Shown here: positions 1 through 18,877 of the stretch, piece by piece
How positions within the stretch are numbered: the first letter of the stretch is position 1
Layout: each line of letters starts with the position of its first letter
Assembly: GCA_001574975.1 (NCBI GenBank)
Contig: KQ965843.1
Span: 1 to 64,000, forward strand
DNA from: Gonapodya prolifera JEL478
Taxonomy: Eukaryota; Monoblepharomycota; Monoblepharidomycetes; Monoblepharidales; Gonapodyaceae
Direction of reading: 5' to 3'
Length of the DNA: 64,000 nt
Position numbers and translations under genes: made by a program
The notes under the pieces: generated by a model
Told to the model about the DNA's origin: nothing
The model's input: only the letters and a program-made list of their open reading frames with translations
Databases searched by the model: none

Positions 1-425
1 CGCCTGCATCGCTCCTGCCCTTGCGTCCTGTGCCACCCCAAATTGTGCACGCGTAGACTCCCACTCTTGAATGAAGTGGGGGTATTTCCCCTCTATGAGA
101 GTCAATGCTGACCTCAAGAGGGGCTTTTTTCCACATTTTTGGCACTCCACTTGTGCCCTTCTCAGTCCATCTCTGTCCAAGTTTCCTCCTCCCCCCTGGA
201 ACTTCCATGAGCTGGGACCACACCCAGCACACTGTTCCTGGACTCTCTTAAAAATGTCATTTTCAATTTTCGCCCATTCCTCCTGATGGATGGATACCTC
301 CTTGGGTCCGCGTTGCTGCGCCACAGTGCGCTCCATTCCGCGAAAATCCTTTCCCCCTCTGGGGATTGCGAACCAAGCCTCTGGGAGGCTTGAGCTTTGA
401 AATGGGGGATGTATGGGTGTAGGGC

Positions 426-1073
426 TTGGTTTTGGTGTGGACAGTTTGCTGTGATGACTCTTTGCGCTCAAGGTGCCCAACGGCTGTGTGCAAGTGTTGG
501 CCCCCCCTAACCCTAACCCTAACCCTCTTCAACATCATCCTTCTGACTGGCCCTGCTTTAGCTAGGGTCCCCAGCAGCAAAAACACCACAACAAACCTCC
601 AGCGCAATGTGCTGTACATTCATGTGACTGGGATCCTCCGGGAATGCAGCGGGAACACATCCGGAGAAGAGGTCACGTATTTCCGCAGAAAGAGATGTGG
701 AATGGAGCAAATGACATCTTCATTTGCGCGAATCCTTGACATTGTCATGGGTGTGCCAAAAAGATCAATCTCGGACGCTTTCGTACGCGGTCACGTTCAA
801 CCTTGCGTCTACCACATAGTACACCGTCAGCACGCTCTACCGGCTGACATGACATTGCAGCATCAGCCACTTTCACTAGATTGCGGCTTTGTTTTGGCAT
901 TCGACCGTATGATGGTAATGTTCGCCTCTGGAATGGGCGCTGCGGAATGCTGGAGACGGTTTACGGAGGCCCACCTCAATGATAAGGTCTCCAACTTGGA
1001 TGGTTTCAAGAAAAGTTTATTGGGTGAGTTGGGAGAGGTACGTTTCATGAGGTCTACGCTTGCCACTCACTGA
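426..1073 (+). other. Unrecognised open frame across the telomere repeat
   Basis: An open frame of 215 codons runs here, but its first part translates low-complexity and telomere-repeat DNA, and the rest (roughly residues 60-215) matches nothing I recognise. The stretch from about 600 to 1070 has several Cys and His residues and an even codon choice, so it could be an exon of the accessory gene that continues into the SET-like segment downstream. Flanking DNA from 1 to 425 shows no gene. I treat it as a possible accessory-gene exon, not an established protein. Confidence 0.2.
505..526 (-). repeat. Interstitial telomere repeat
   Basis: Three perfect CCCTAA units plus CCCT lie in a row, which is (TTAGGG)n read on the minus strand, the usual fungal telomere repeat. 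It sits inside ordinary sequence rather than at a chromosome end. The open frame crossing it reads as alternating Thr and Leu, so it does not look like natural protein. It may mark a repaired double-strand break, a chromosome-end fusion or a subtelomeric element. Confidence 0.85.
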
Positions 1074-1474
1074 AACTTACAGCGAGGGACTGGGAAGTTC
1101 CAGGCCCCATCGATCATACTTCTGCGACCAACAAAATGCCAGACTTGGAGACAAGAGCCTCACAGACAGCATTAAATGAGCCAAGGCATGCCACTTGTGG
1201 GACGGGATGTGGCGCAAGTATGGTGGTGCACCAATACTCCCACACACCTACATTGGGGAAAAAGAGGAAGAGGGCTCCTCGGCCAGGGAAGTCTCAGACT
1301 AGCACTGGAACGAGGACTCTTTCTCTCCAATCTGCTGCTTCTAAGGATGTGGAGCCACGTCTGGAATTTGTCTATACTAGCTGGACCAGTGAGGATCGAC
1401 TCACGCCCCTCAAATGGCGTGCTCTCATAAAGGACACGAGATGCCCACAGTGTGGTATTTGTACACGTTGAGGG

Positions 1475-1987
1475 CCTGAATGCCCAAGACATCTGAAGCA
1501 ATTGTACGGAGTGCAGGTCGGTCCCTCCCAACTACATGGACTGGGGGTGTTTGCTGCACGACCAATAGAGGCATTCACACGGCTTATGGACTATACTGAA
1601 GAACGGATCACCGCAGATGTGGTGAATGCCATATATGGAATTGGACCATGCGTGTATGGGGTCTTGACTGACTCTGACCCCAGCAAGTTCGACACATGCG
1701 ACGTATTGGATGCAGCCCTTACGCTGACAGCCGCTGCAACTGTTAACACCATTACGTCACAAATGGAATCTTCAGGAGCATCCTCCAACATCACAATTTT
1801 TGAGAAAGACGGGGTATTGTTCCTGGAGACAATCGCTGACATTGATGAAGGTGTGGAGTTGCTGACAGATTATGGTGAGGGCTATTTGGGTGCAATGGGG
1901 AAATACAGCATTAGGATCGAAGAGGTAAACGATTCACATGAATTGATCCTGTCCCAATTAACCAAACGGGATTGTAGGAGTAGTTAA
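1475..1987 (+). CDS. SET-domain-like protein fragment
   Basis: The frame reads like both ends of a SET methyltransferase domain. Near the start is GLGVFAARPIEAFTRLMDYTEE, like the SET opening G-x-G-(V/L)-F-A followed by Y-x-E/GE. Near the end is IADIDEGVELLTDYGEGY, like the closing D-I-x-x-G-E-E-L-x-x-D-Y-G. SET enzymes transfer methyl groups from SAM to lysine. The middle NHSC-type active-site motif is replaced by a VNT-ITS sequence, so activity is doubtful. No ATG opens the frame; it must be an exon joined to upstream sequence (perhaps 1136-1471, which has a CPQC motif) or a broken copy. It stops at TAA 1985-1987. It lies in an accessory region beside the telomere repeat. Confidence 0.45.
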   Translation, partial: PECPRHLKQLYGVQVGPSQLHGLGVFAARPIEAFTRLMDYTEERITADVVNAIYGIGPCVYGVLTDSDPSKFDTCDVLDAALTLTAAATVNTITSQMESSGASSNITIFEKDGVLFLETIADIDEGVELLTDYGEGYLGAMGKYSIRIEEVNDSHELILSQLTKRDCRSS

Positions 1988-2390
1988 TAAAATCAGTAGA
2001 TATGGAGCTCAGGTTTAATAAATCAGACTACTCTGCTAGAGCTTGTGCCAGTTGAGAAGAAGAGACAGCAAACATGGACTTGCTCCCGACGGAGAAACTG
2101 TGGGGGAAACCAAGATATGGATATGAAAGGTATGCGTCTAATGGACATTTAATGGTCACACTCAGGGGGGTTCCCTTCGACCTGTTAGTTGTCGTTGTCA
2201 CAACTCAAGACGCAGGACATGTCTCTAATTTATGTTATTAGATGCTAGCCAAGACGGTAATGCTAAAAAGGTAATAAAAGACGCTTATTAGATTAGAATG
2301 TTACCGCTGCAACTGGGCCAGTGAGGCGCCTGACCCGTTGACCCGTCGGGTTGGGCCAGACACCTTTCGGGCCTTCTGACTTGGGTCAAG

Positions 2391-2431
2391 GCAGTTTACA
2401 GGCTCGTGCAGCTCACCTAGGTTGTGTAGCA
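2391..2431 (+). repeat. 41-bp direct repeat, copy 1
   Basis: A 41-base segment beginning GCAGTTTACAGGCTCG recurs at 3982-4022 with one mismatch. The copies are in the same orientation about 1.6 kb apart and bracket the ~300-bp tandem repeats. They could be ends of a mobile element or relics of a duplication. No terminal inverted repeat is obvious. Confidence 0.7.
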
Positions 2432-2457
2432 TTATGCCAAACTTCCTTCCCTGTTTT

Positions 2458-3365
2458 TAGCTGACTGCAAGGTTCAGAAGTTAGACAGGGACGTGATATT
2501 TAGCAGGCACGCGCCCAATTGCAATATCTATTGAGGCAAAGCTTTGCTTTCTGAATTGAATCACTCAGTGAGCAGCAATCTCTCCTGGCGTAATTTTGAA
2601 AACGGGATCGGCGACGCAGAAAGAATCCACATATCGCAATTCAAGAACAACCACTCGTTGCATATTACAATCTCTAATGCACCCTCGAATTTTCGCTTTG
2701 ATTGGACTACTACTCGTCGAGGTATTCACAGAAGTGTCAGCATATTTTTATTCTCAGTATTTAGCTGATTGCAAGACGCAGAAGCTAGGCAGAGATGAGA
2801 TCTTCAGCAGACACATACTTCCATGCAATGTCTATCACGACCGCATGCCTTTGTTGAATTTCAACCACTGAGTGAGCAGACATCATTGCCGGCGTAAAGT
2901 AATTCATGGGGCCGACGATGCAGAACAAAGTGTAGTATCGCGGCTTTAGCAACGTCAGTCTTTGCACATTATTTTTTATGTTGCATCCTCAAAGTTTCGC
3001 TTGAGTTGGACTGCTTCTCGTGGAGTTATTTACGCAACTTCAGCAAAATTGGTACTCTCAGAATTCAACTGATTGCAAAACGCAGATGCTATACTGGGAT
3101 TCTAATTTTGCGCACACATACTTCAATACTACATCTATTAGGGACGCACACTGTTGTTGCATTTCAAACGTTCAGTGAACCGCAATCTTGATTGACAAGG
3201 TTTCAATCTCGGGAGTGATGACACAGATCAAAGCGCAATAACGCATCGTTCTCAACCTTATTCAACGTTAAATTAATTCAATATTGCAACTTAAAAGTTT
3301 CGTTTGAATTGGACTACTCCTCATTGAGTTATTCACGACTTTGTGTGCAACTCATATCAGCTCAT
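2458..3365 (+). repeat. Three degenerate ~300-bp tandem repeats
   Basis: Three consecutive units begin at about 2458, 2760 and 3066. Shared landmarks in the same order are CTGA(C/T)TGCAA near the start, an (A/T)CA(C/G)TGAG-type segment near the middle, a GGCGTAA segment, and TTTCG(C/T)TTGA(A/G)TTGGACT followed by TCG(A/T)GG or GAGTTATT near the end. Divergence between units is substantial. The DNA is AT-richer than the neighbouring genes and has no convincing coding potential, so it looks like a small decayed satellite. The stretch 2000-2457 before it holds no gene that I can see. Confidence 0.65.
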
Positions 3366-3981
3366 TTATTAGCAGCCTCTGCTGTCACAAGATCTTTCCA
3401 AATGGAATCAACCAGCAATTCACATACTCAAGCTATATTTATCACTCAGAATCGCTTGACAAATGCAGCTGTAGATGACATTTCAGCCCTCTTTGTCTGC
3501 ACATTCATAAATCTGCACCCCAACCTATCCTTTCTTCTTACTTTTCCAACAGCAACTTTAAACTTTTCATGATGCTATTGCGATGTTCAAATGGATCTTC
3601 AGACTGTATTAGTAACCTTGAGGAGATGGTACCACTTTGCACTCTCAGGTCTAGGAACTTGAGAACTAGGACCAAGAACTCTGCCAAGACCTTACAGCTG
3701 TTGCTAGATTGGGACACTGTAACACTTTCTGTCTGGCCAAAGCTGTCTGATGGGAGGAAGAAGGTAAAGGAGGGGAGCACAATGTCACACTGACATCCAC
3801 TAACGTGGAATATATAGAGTAGTATGAGTGTTGGGTATTAGCTGCTGTGCCACTACTGTGGCCGAGGGTTTTGATGTGCACACCTGCAGGACGTGCCCTA
3901 AGTTGGGCATCATGTTCCTGCAGGTGAGTTTGATGCACATTACAACTTGTTATGTATATTTGATCACACATACACGTTCCT

Positions 3982-4022
3982 GCAGTTTACAGGCTCGTGC
4001 AGCTCACCTAGGTTGGGTAGCA
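3982..4022 (+). repeat. 41-bp direct repeat, copy 2
   Basis: Second copy of the 41-base segment at 2391-2431 (one mismatch, G for T). Just upstream, two CCTGCAGG-containing segments (about 3886 and 3920) are themselves similar to each other. Sequence from here to about 5018 shows no gene that I can support. Confidence 0.7.
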
Positions 4023-5018
4023 CTTACCACTGCAAGTTTCACACTAGGTGTATGGGGTTTTGACAATACTCAGTTTGTTTTGCACTTGCACAACTGGTTG
4101 GCCTAGCTGGATGAGCTAATGTGTACCAAAATCTTGGCACACTGGAACCAGATGTGGACCTGGACATTCTATTGCAAACAGCAACACAGTTTCAAGGACC
4201 ATGTTTCTGAAATGGGATAGAGGCTCTCAGGGGGGTCGCACCACCAGCATTTGCAAAGCAACAGCTTGGGGACACATCCATGGGTTTAACTAGAGTACAG
4301 TCTTTGCTGGGAAGACATTCTGCCATTTGATGTTGCTCTGTTCAAATCAAATCAATATTCCACCTAGGGGCACTTCCTCAATGAGCACCTTGCATGTTAC
4401 ATATGAAATTGTATCAAACTGGAATCAAAATAAGTGAAAACGTCCAACTAAGGGGAAGGTTCTGGAGATAACGAGGAGAGATTGCAGTTGATCATGTTAT
4501 TCAGTGTCGCAAATGTGAAATGTACAAAAGACGTCGATCAGAGACTGAAACTAGAATCCCAATGTTTGTCTCATCATCCCGCCGAAAACCAAGATTCAAT
4601 AAAGTGCGCGAGGCCAGGTTTCCAAGAGAGCGAGGATAGGAGAGAAGGGGGTGTACAAGTTCAAGTATTCTGTGACACACAACAATGCTTTCCTCGACAA
4701 GTGGCACTTACGGCACGCAAGTCCAAACAGCTCCGAAAGCCAAAAAGACTCGCGAGCCATGCCACAACAAAGATTGAAAGGCGTTGAAAGAGATACTCTT
4801 TGCTTCGAGAAGCGGAATAGAAGATTACTCGAAGCAAAGACCAAACATCAACGGTCGATTTTCCCTTATCGAATGAGTATTCCTCTGTCGAAAGAAACCA
4901 TGCAAGTGTTTTCGTCGGAAGATATCACAAGTCGCCTCGTCCAAAAGTTCAAACCCATGTGAGTCCCCAAATATGCCCTCTACACACACGCCTCTTACTC
5001 TCCACAAGGTATCGATTC

Positions 5019-9224
<4,206 letters not shown>

Positions 9225-10142
9225 CGACTGACTGCCAATGTGTTGGGCTTGCACAAACAAAACTGGCTCACATGGCCCCTGCACTCCATCCTTTTATTTC
9301 ACCTCGCAGAACGAAGTTTCAATGACGTTGTGATTCTTTTCGTTATTATCTTCGCAGTATGGCCTTACATGACCTCACTTTTGGAGCAACAGGCCAGCCA
9401 CGAAACAAAAGTAAATTTTCTCGAATATCTATAAATAAGTTTCCATTTAAATTATCGGGTTAGTTGTGAACGACAAACTGACTGTTGCAAGGCATGGACA
9501 CGGCAAACTAGGTGGCTACGAAAACAAACTTTCGGTTCTTAGAACTGTTAGCTGTATAGTATCTGTGACAGAAAGGGCCAGATTGCACGTATGCAAAGGC
9601 TCGGCGGGATTCATTTTTTGTAGTCTTGATCCAGGATCAAAGCTTCCATATTCGTTGATTCTCGTAGTCGAAATTGCAGACTGGTGAAAGAGGCCACGAT
9701 ACCGTCCTGACAGGATAATGTGCCTCGGCTCGTTTAGAGTACCTATTGATTGCTGTATCCGTGAGCATCGTTGTCTTCTTCGATTATGTTTTTCCAAAAA
9801 TATACGTGGCCAAGTCACTTGAAACCATGAGGGTACCGGTTTTACGCGATAACACCGCCAGACACACCACACGATACAAACAGTGGGAACTACCGCGTTT
9901 TCGTGGTATTTGGGTCGGACCGGCCGGTACCAAGCGGCTCCGGTTTCCTGTGGAAGGGCAGTGCTGCGGCGCCTTTGTTGGTCCTCGGAACTGTTTTCGT
10001 ACACAACAAACACGACCTGATATGGAAACGAAGTCAGAGTTCAGAAACTATTCCGGAACCGTTGCGAAAGTCATAAAATGATGCAAAGTAAGACAGCTGC
10101 CATCCACGCCTTTCGAAGTCACACGGTCCTGTCAAGCCAAAC
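9225..10142. other. Intergenic region between prp4 and the secreted-protein gene
   Basis: The two flanking genes diverge from this stretch, so it should contain both promoters. Open frames on both strands are short and uneven in composition, and none resembles a protein. I see no RNA gene or clear repeat. Confidence 0.6.
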
Positions 10143-10774
10143 ATGCCTTCCAGCCACATCACCATCATCGCCCTGGTCCTGGCCCTCCTTGTTTCCTCGA
10201 GCTTCGCTTTGGAGTCATGTGAGCTCCGCACCATCGCCATCGCACTGGAGTCGTCGCCTGATCATCCTCCTATTTCCGCGACCGCATCGCAGACCACCTG
10301 GACAAGCGCGCCACCAAACTCGACTGCACTTCGTGTGACTCCTTCGTCAAGGGCGCCATCGCCGTCCAAACCACCCCTTGCTCCAAATTCGTCCAGCTTG
10401 CGCAATGCACGGCCACCCAGAAGAACCTCTACTTCACTTGCCTCAACGCCTTGCTCACCAGTGCCAACCTCGCCGGCGCACAGAGCGGGTACACCGCCGC
10501 GGACGTGAACGCGACCATCACCACGACCAACCAAATCTGCGACGCTCTTGCTTCCAACAACACCGATGTCATCAACGCGTTCGACGCATCCTCCAACGCG
10601 GCCCAGTGCTCCAACTACGCGAGCAACCCGCAAGTGGCCAACATCCAGGCATACACCACAGCTTGCAATGCGTACAACTCCAAAGTCGGTGGTGCTTCTC
10701 GGTCGACGGAGTTCAAGGCTGCAAGGGGCCTTGCGCTGATCGTTGGTGGTGAGTTTGTGGCCACCGCCAACTGA
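10143..10774 (+). CDS. Small secreted cysteine-containing protein
   Basis: Two exons (10143-10218 and 10293-10774; 74-nt intron with GTGAGC donor and CATCGCAG acceptor) encode 185 aa. The N-terminus is a clear signal peptide: a short polar start, then IIALVLALLVSSSFA. The join yields HLDKR shortly after, a Kex2-type Lys-Arg site that would release a mature protein starting ATKLDC. The mature part has eight cysteines, evenly spread and so possibly four disulphides, and is Ala/Asn/Thr-rich with an (A/N)AYN-type tail. I do not recognise the family. Secretion plus propeptide processing suggests an extracellular structural protein, enzyme inhibitor or effector-like protein. The frame change between the two halves is fully explained by the intron. 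Confidence 0.7.
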
Positions 10775-11392
10775 CGTTCCCGGGCTCAAGTGAATCTGTG
10801 ATATTTTTCACGTGTCCAGGTTTCTTCTTTCTTCTGTAATTGGTTACATGTAACTCCGTGAATGCGTAGCGGATGTCGAGCGTCGCTATTGCAGAGGATA
10901 CCGGAGAAGGACATCGCGAACGAGATAGTAAAAGAAAAATATGTCAAGCGAATATATCAATGCTTCATGACTCTGTTCATTGCGATACCGGCACAGTCCA
11001 AGATTTCGTCGTTACCTGCAACGTCGAAAGAACAGGGCTCATTTCGAAGGAGCTCCAATGCCGCCCAGTTGCAACGAGAAGAGGATACATAGAAAGCGAG
11101 CATGTCGACACAGCTCGTGGGAACACAACCAGGTCTGGAAGCCCGGGAAGCCGAGCGCATTTCGAAAGGAGGGAACATGATCGGTGCACGGAAGGCTGCT
11201 TCTGGACATGCTCCCGGCCGATAATGAGCAAAAAAGCACTCTCGAATATCTTCAAGCACCACATTTCGCATGTAAAAATGAGTCCCATTGAGCGTGAACG
11301 GCAATCTCAGTTGGAAGAGCCACCAAGCTCTCAGCTGACCAAAGTCGGTCTCCCCATTCATTCCCCCCAGTCGTCCTTCCCCTCCCCCGCCC
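10775..11392. other. Intergenic region upstream of lst8
   Basis: No gene supported. Overlapping open frames on both strands in 10860-11520 have no recognisable domain; the plus-strand frame running into 11393 is upstream leader plus the start of lst8 in another frame. The pyrimidine-rich stretch just before the ATG (about 11355-11392) is probably leader sequence. Confidence 0.5.
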
Positions 11393-13350
11393 ATGTCCGA
11401 CGACGCATCCGCATCCGCATCTGGTGGTACAGCAGGCGGAGACGTCGTTCTCGCGTCCGCGGGATACGACCACACGATACGGTTTTGGGAGGCCCTGAGT
11501 GGGCTGTGTGTCCGCACCATTAACTACCCCGACTCGGTGCGTTTTCTATGAGGTTTGGTGCGGGATTGGAAGGGTTGGAAGGCGTGGAAGGCGTGGAGGA
11601 GGGTGTAGGCGCATTGGGGATGTATAAGAGAATGTGTTCAGTAACACTGAGCTGGAGAGTCCCCTCTTGACTCGCGACATTGGACCCACGGTGGAGACCG
11701 GTGGGAACCATTCTCGAGTGGTAGTTGCGGCCGTGAACTGCGCCGGAAAGCGTGCAGCGGTTGAATCTGGTCGCTCGACAACTAGCACTCTGCGAACTCG
11801 CTGACATTTCGGTTTTCGTTCCCTCGCCCGTCAGCAAATAAACCGCCTGGCGATCTCACCCGACAAGCGGTTTCTCGTGGCAGCAGGTGCGTACTCCGCT
11901 CCCTTCCACCTCTCGTTGAATTACAGTCACGTTCAAATATCGTATTCCCAATGAACTCGCTCTGCTTCATCCCAATGACTCCCATTTCCCTTCACATACT
12001 CTCCCACCCCCACACCCGTCGCACCCATCAAAGGCAACCCGCACGTCCGTCTCTTCGACGTGCAATCCAACAATCCAAACCCCATCTCCACGTTCGACGG
12101 GCACAAGGGAAACGTCACCGCAGTCGCGTACCAGGCTGCAGGGAGGTGGATTGTTACTGGGTCGGAGGATGGGACGGTGAAGGTGTGGGATGTCAGGTAT
12201 GTTTAGTGTTCGAAGAGGGAGAACGACGTGCGTCGGGTGTGTGGTGGTTTTGGGTGATGAACGGGAATGCTTGGTAACTGGGAGATGGAGTCTTTGTGGA
12301 GGCTGTGCTGGTACCCGAATACCGTCCTCCGCCATGTCTGACGTATTGTCTCTTGTTTCTCCTTCTCCATCAGAGCACCTACTCCGCAACGCGACCTCCC
12401 GATCAAACACCCCGTCTCAGACTGCATCATCCACCCAAACTTGGGCGAGTTAATATCCTGTGACGCCTCCGGATCCGTCCGTGTATGGGACCTGGGCGAA
12501 ACCCGATGCACGCTGGAATTAGTTCCTGAAGAAGACGTTGCCGCGCGTAGCGTCGCCGTAAACAGCGACGGATCCGTGCTCGTCGCGGCCAACAACAAGG
12601 GACGGTTCTTTGTGTGGAGGCTCAAGAGCGGCGGCGGGGCGATCACGGTCGAAGGTGCGCCAGTCGGGATGGGCGGCTCGGGGAACGGGAGTGGAACGGC
12701 CGCAGACGTGAATGGAGATGTGCAGGCGGGCGAGGCCATGGTGGACCCGTTGCAAAAGGTGCAGGCGCACAGTAAGTACATTACCAAGGCTGTCATGTCA
12801 CCGGATACCAAGTGAGTTATTGGCTCACTCTGTCGACTCACTGCGGTCGGTTCATCGTCTCCGTACCCCTTTATCAACAAACACGACCGCGGCTCCATCG
12901 GGCTGTACCTAACCAAGTGTTCTCGCAACTTGCTCCGCCGACCACACTGTGAAGACCTGGCGCCTCGTCTCGGACCCTTCGCACCCTGCCGCCTCCACCC
13001 ACCCGACACTGACGTCCCTCCCCGAGAACACCGACGAAGAGGTCGGATTTGTGCTTGATAGGACCCTACAGGGGCACCAACGGTGGGTCTGGGACGCGGC
13101 GTTTTCGGCGGATTCGGCGTACCTTGTAACAGGTGAGTCTTCTGTTCGGGTTGATGTTCGTTGACCATTCTCATTCTCGTTTCGACTGTCGTTCGTCCCC
13201 TTGCACTCCGGCCTCTCACTCCCACTCAACTCAGGCTCGTCCGACCATACCGCCCGCCTTTGGGACCTCGCTTCAGGCGAGACTATCCGACACTACAACG
13301 GCCATCAGAAGGCTGTCGTGTGCGTTGCGCTACATGATGTTAGCTTATAA
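11393..13350 (+). CDS. lst8: LST8 WD40 protein (TOR complex subunit)
   Basis: WD40 propeller protein of the TORC1 and TORC2 kinase complexes that stabilises the TOR kinase domain. Exons 11393-11536, 11835-11886, 12034-12196, 12374-12811, 12918-13132 and 13235-13350 give 375 aa with all phases closing. Family landmarks are [11 protein letters not shown] in blade 1, HKGNVTAV with [22 protein letters not shown], the very conserved PEEDV...RSV segment and NNKGRFFVW. It ends with [12 protein letters not shown] and [13 protein letters not shown] Gly/Ala-rich insertion of about 35 residues ([11 protein letters not shown]...) lies in the loop after blade 5 and makes it longer than the ~300-residue yeast and animal proteins. 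Intron 1 (298 nt) is unusually long for this window. The start [10 protein letters not shown] precedes the first blade directly. Identification is firm. Confidence 0.95.
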
Positions 13351-13737
13351 ATCTGGGGAGTAGATGTATGTGGACTTGAACTGGTATTGTTTCTGTCGAT
13401 GGGTGGGCGGCGTCGTAATGAACTGGTGGGGGTCTTGGGTGAGGCCGACTGTACATTGAATTTATTATGGTGAATAGATCGTGGATACTTGTCATCTTTA
13501 CCCTCAGAGCATAGATGATCAAACGAGACCAATAATTGTATCAAAAGCCAGACGATATTGTATCAAAAGCTGGCATCGGACGGTGCCCGCCAGGTGCTCA
13601 AAAGTATCACAAGGTTCGGAAAATACACACAACAATTTTCGACGGCGAGCTAATACATCATGAATCATACGTCTGTACAACTGCCATCTACACGGGTGGC
13701 TGCGACGCCCGCCGAACGTAGCACCCTGGACCACGAC
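13351..13737. other. Convergent intergenic region
   Basis: The 3' ends of lst8 (+) and the LysRS/eEF1B gene (-) face each other here. A 14-base segment ATTGTATCAAAAGC occurs twice 20 bases apart (about 13537 and 13557). Otherwise I see nothing but untranslated sequence. Confidence 0.6.
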
Positions 13738-17276
<3,539 letters not shown>

Positions 17277-17587
17277 CTCAAATTGTGCGAGGTGGATGGA
17301 ATGCTGGAATTATCAAGAGGGCGTCTGACGTTGGGGTGGGTGTTGAATGTGGGCAAGTATGGGCACGGTCGTTTGTGGGCGAGTTGGATCGATGGGAAGG
17401 AGCCGCAACCCAGCAAAGTCAAAGATTATGTACCAGCAGCGCGAATCCGCACGCACTCCCGTCTCAGCATCGCGCCCACCTCGCGTTCCGACGTCGTGTC
17501 GTATGAAAACAAAACTTTGTGCACAGGCCACGAGGGATCGGAATCTTCACCAAACGAAACTCAAACCATCAACCTTAGCATCAGAAA

Positions 17588-18877
17588 ATGCACGCCGTAG
17601 CACGAACGGGATTCGATGCGGTGGGAGCGTCGGGTCTGTACAACAGCGCCAGGCCCAGCTGTGAGTCATCGTCGAAATGGCCGAGTGTCTCTGTGGTTAC
17701 CTTTAAGTCAACAGACCCGCCAGAGGCAATATCGGCCCTTCTACGCGGGTGCACTCCATCTCCACCTCGAGCCGTAAGAATCATCGAGCTCGGTTGTGGC
17801 ACGGGCATATCCACGCGGGCACTGCTCGACCATAAAAATGCATCCGACTCGCGGATTTCGCGCATCCGTGCAATCGAGCCATCTGCCGGGATGCGTCTCA
17901 ACTTTGCAGACACCGTGATTCAGAAGTATGCTGGGAAGGATGTGGACATCACTGTTGAGGACGGAACTTTTGAAGAATTTCCGATTGGCGAAGCCGACGC
18001 GGACTGTGTCTTTGCCGCACAGGTACGTCAATGACGATGATATATTTTTACATCCCTTACTTCTGAGTGTCGATGGCCCTTTCCAGGCCTTCCACTGGTG
18101 CCTCGACCACGATCGATTTGTAACCAACGCAGCTGCTGCGCTTCGACCTGGGGGCATTCTCGCTCTCCTTTGGAACATAGAGGATGATAAGACCGGTTGG
18201 TCGTATTCCTTTTTCAAAAGCTGCTGCCGGATTATCTGATATCGGGCTCGTGACATATGGAATGCATATGGTTACCGGTGCTCCTCCAGCGAACTGGGTC
18301 GCGACACTACGCAAACACTATCAAGCCTTCGAGGGCTCCGGAGTTCCTCAATGTACATACCCTTTCCAGTCGCCCTTCTCTTCCCCTTTCCCTTCTCACC
18401 TCACCTCTCACCCCTCTTCTTCCTCAGACCACCACGGAACCTGGCGCCGTCTTCTCAGCAACCCGCACTTTACGTCCACATTCGCACCGGTAGACGAGCT
18501 CCACATTCGTCGTAGTATCCCGACCACGTTGCAGGGTGTGAAAGGTTCGTGATCGTACGTCGTATATTCGAATATGCGACAATCGGGACCGTGACCATCC
18601 ACGTACGTTTTGATGACCGCGTCCTATCAAAATCGTACATATCCATCCTCTCAGACGGCGAAAAGAACACCATCAACCAATTTGTGGACGGTCTTCTTGG
18701 ACCATCACAATCCGAAGGCGCCGATGAGAAGCTCGGGCGAGTGTGGATTGACAAGAGTTCGGGGACGTGGGAATATGTGAGTGACGTCCATGGTACCTCC
18801 CCCTATCTGACAATAATTTTTCGCACTTTGCATTCTTTCGGAAGCCTTATATCACAGGTGAGTTGGACCCTGCATAG
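17588..18877 (+). CDS. SAM-dependent methyltransferase (class I, methyltransferase-11 type)
   Basis: Likely small-molecule methyltransferase related to yeast Crg1/Tmt1-type enzymes. Exons 17588-18022, 18087-18195, 18290-18352, 18428-18544, 18616-18776 and 18845-18877 give 305 aa. Motif I is IIELGCGTGISTRAL, followed by the acidic strand end (AIEPSAGM), then DGTFEEFP with DADCVFAAQAFHW, and ALRPGGILALLWN. The C-terminal part has LSKSYISIL, as in this family. Exons 4 and 5 can only be joined in frame if intron 18545-18615 (71 nt, normal size) ends in TG instead of AG; no AG exists in that interval. That is either a rare GT-TG intron, a sequencing error or a disabling mutation. Substrate unknown. 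It diverges from the LysRS/eEF1B gene, with starts about 310 nt apart. Confidence 0.75.

Noticed and set aside
9516-10013. 165-codon minus-strand frame upstream of the secreted protein
   Set aside because: Mixed composition, no motif and no recognisable homologue pattern; likely chance.
10957-11520. 187-codon minus-strand frame opposite the lst8 start
   Set aside because: Overlaps the coding start of lst8 and shows no domain.
18257-18493. Separate small plus-strand gene within the methyltransferase
   Set aside because: It reads through two methyltransferase introns in another frame.
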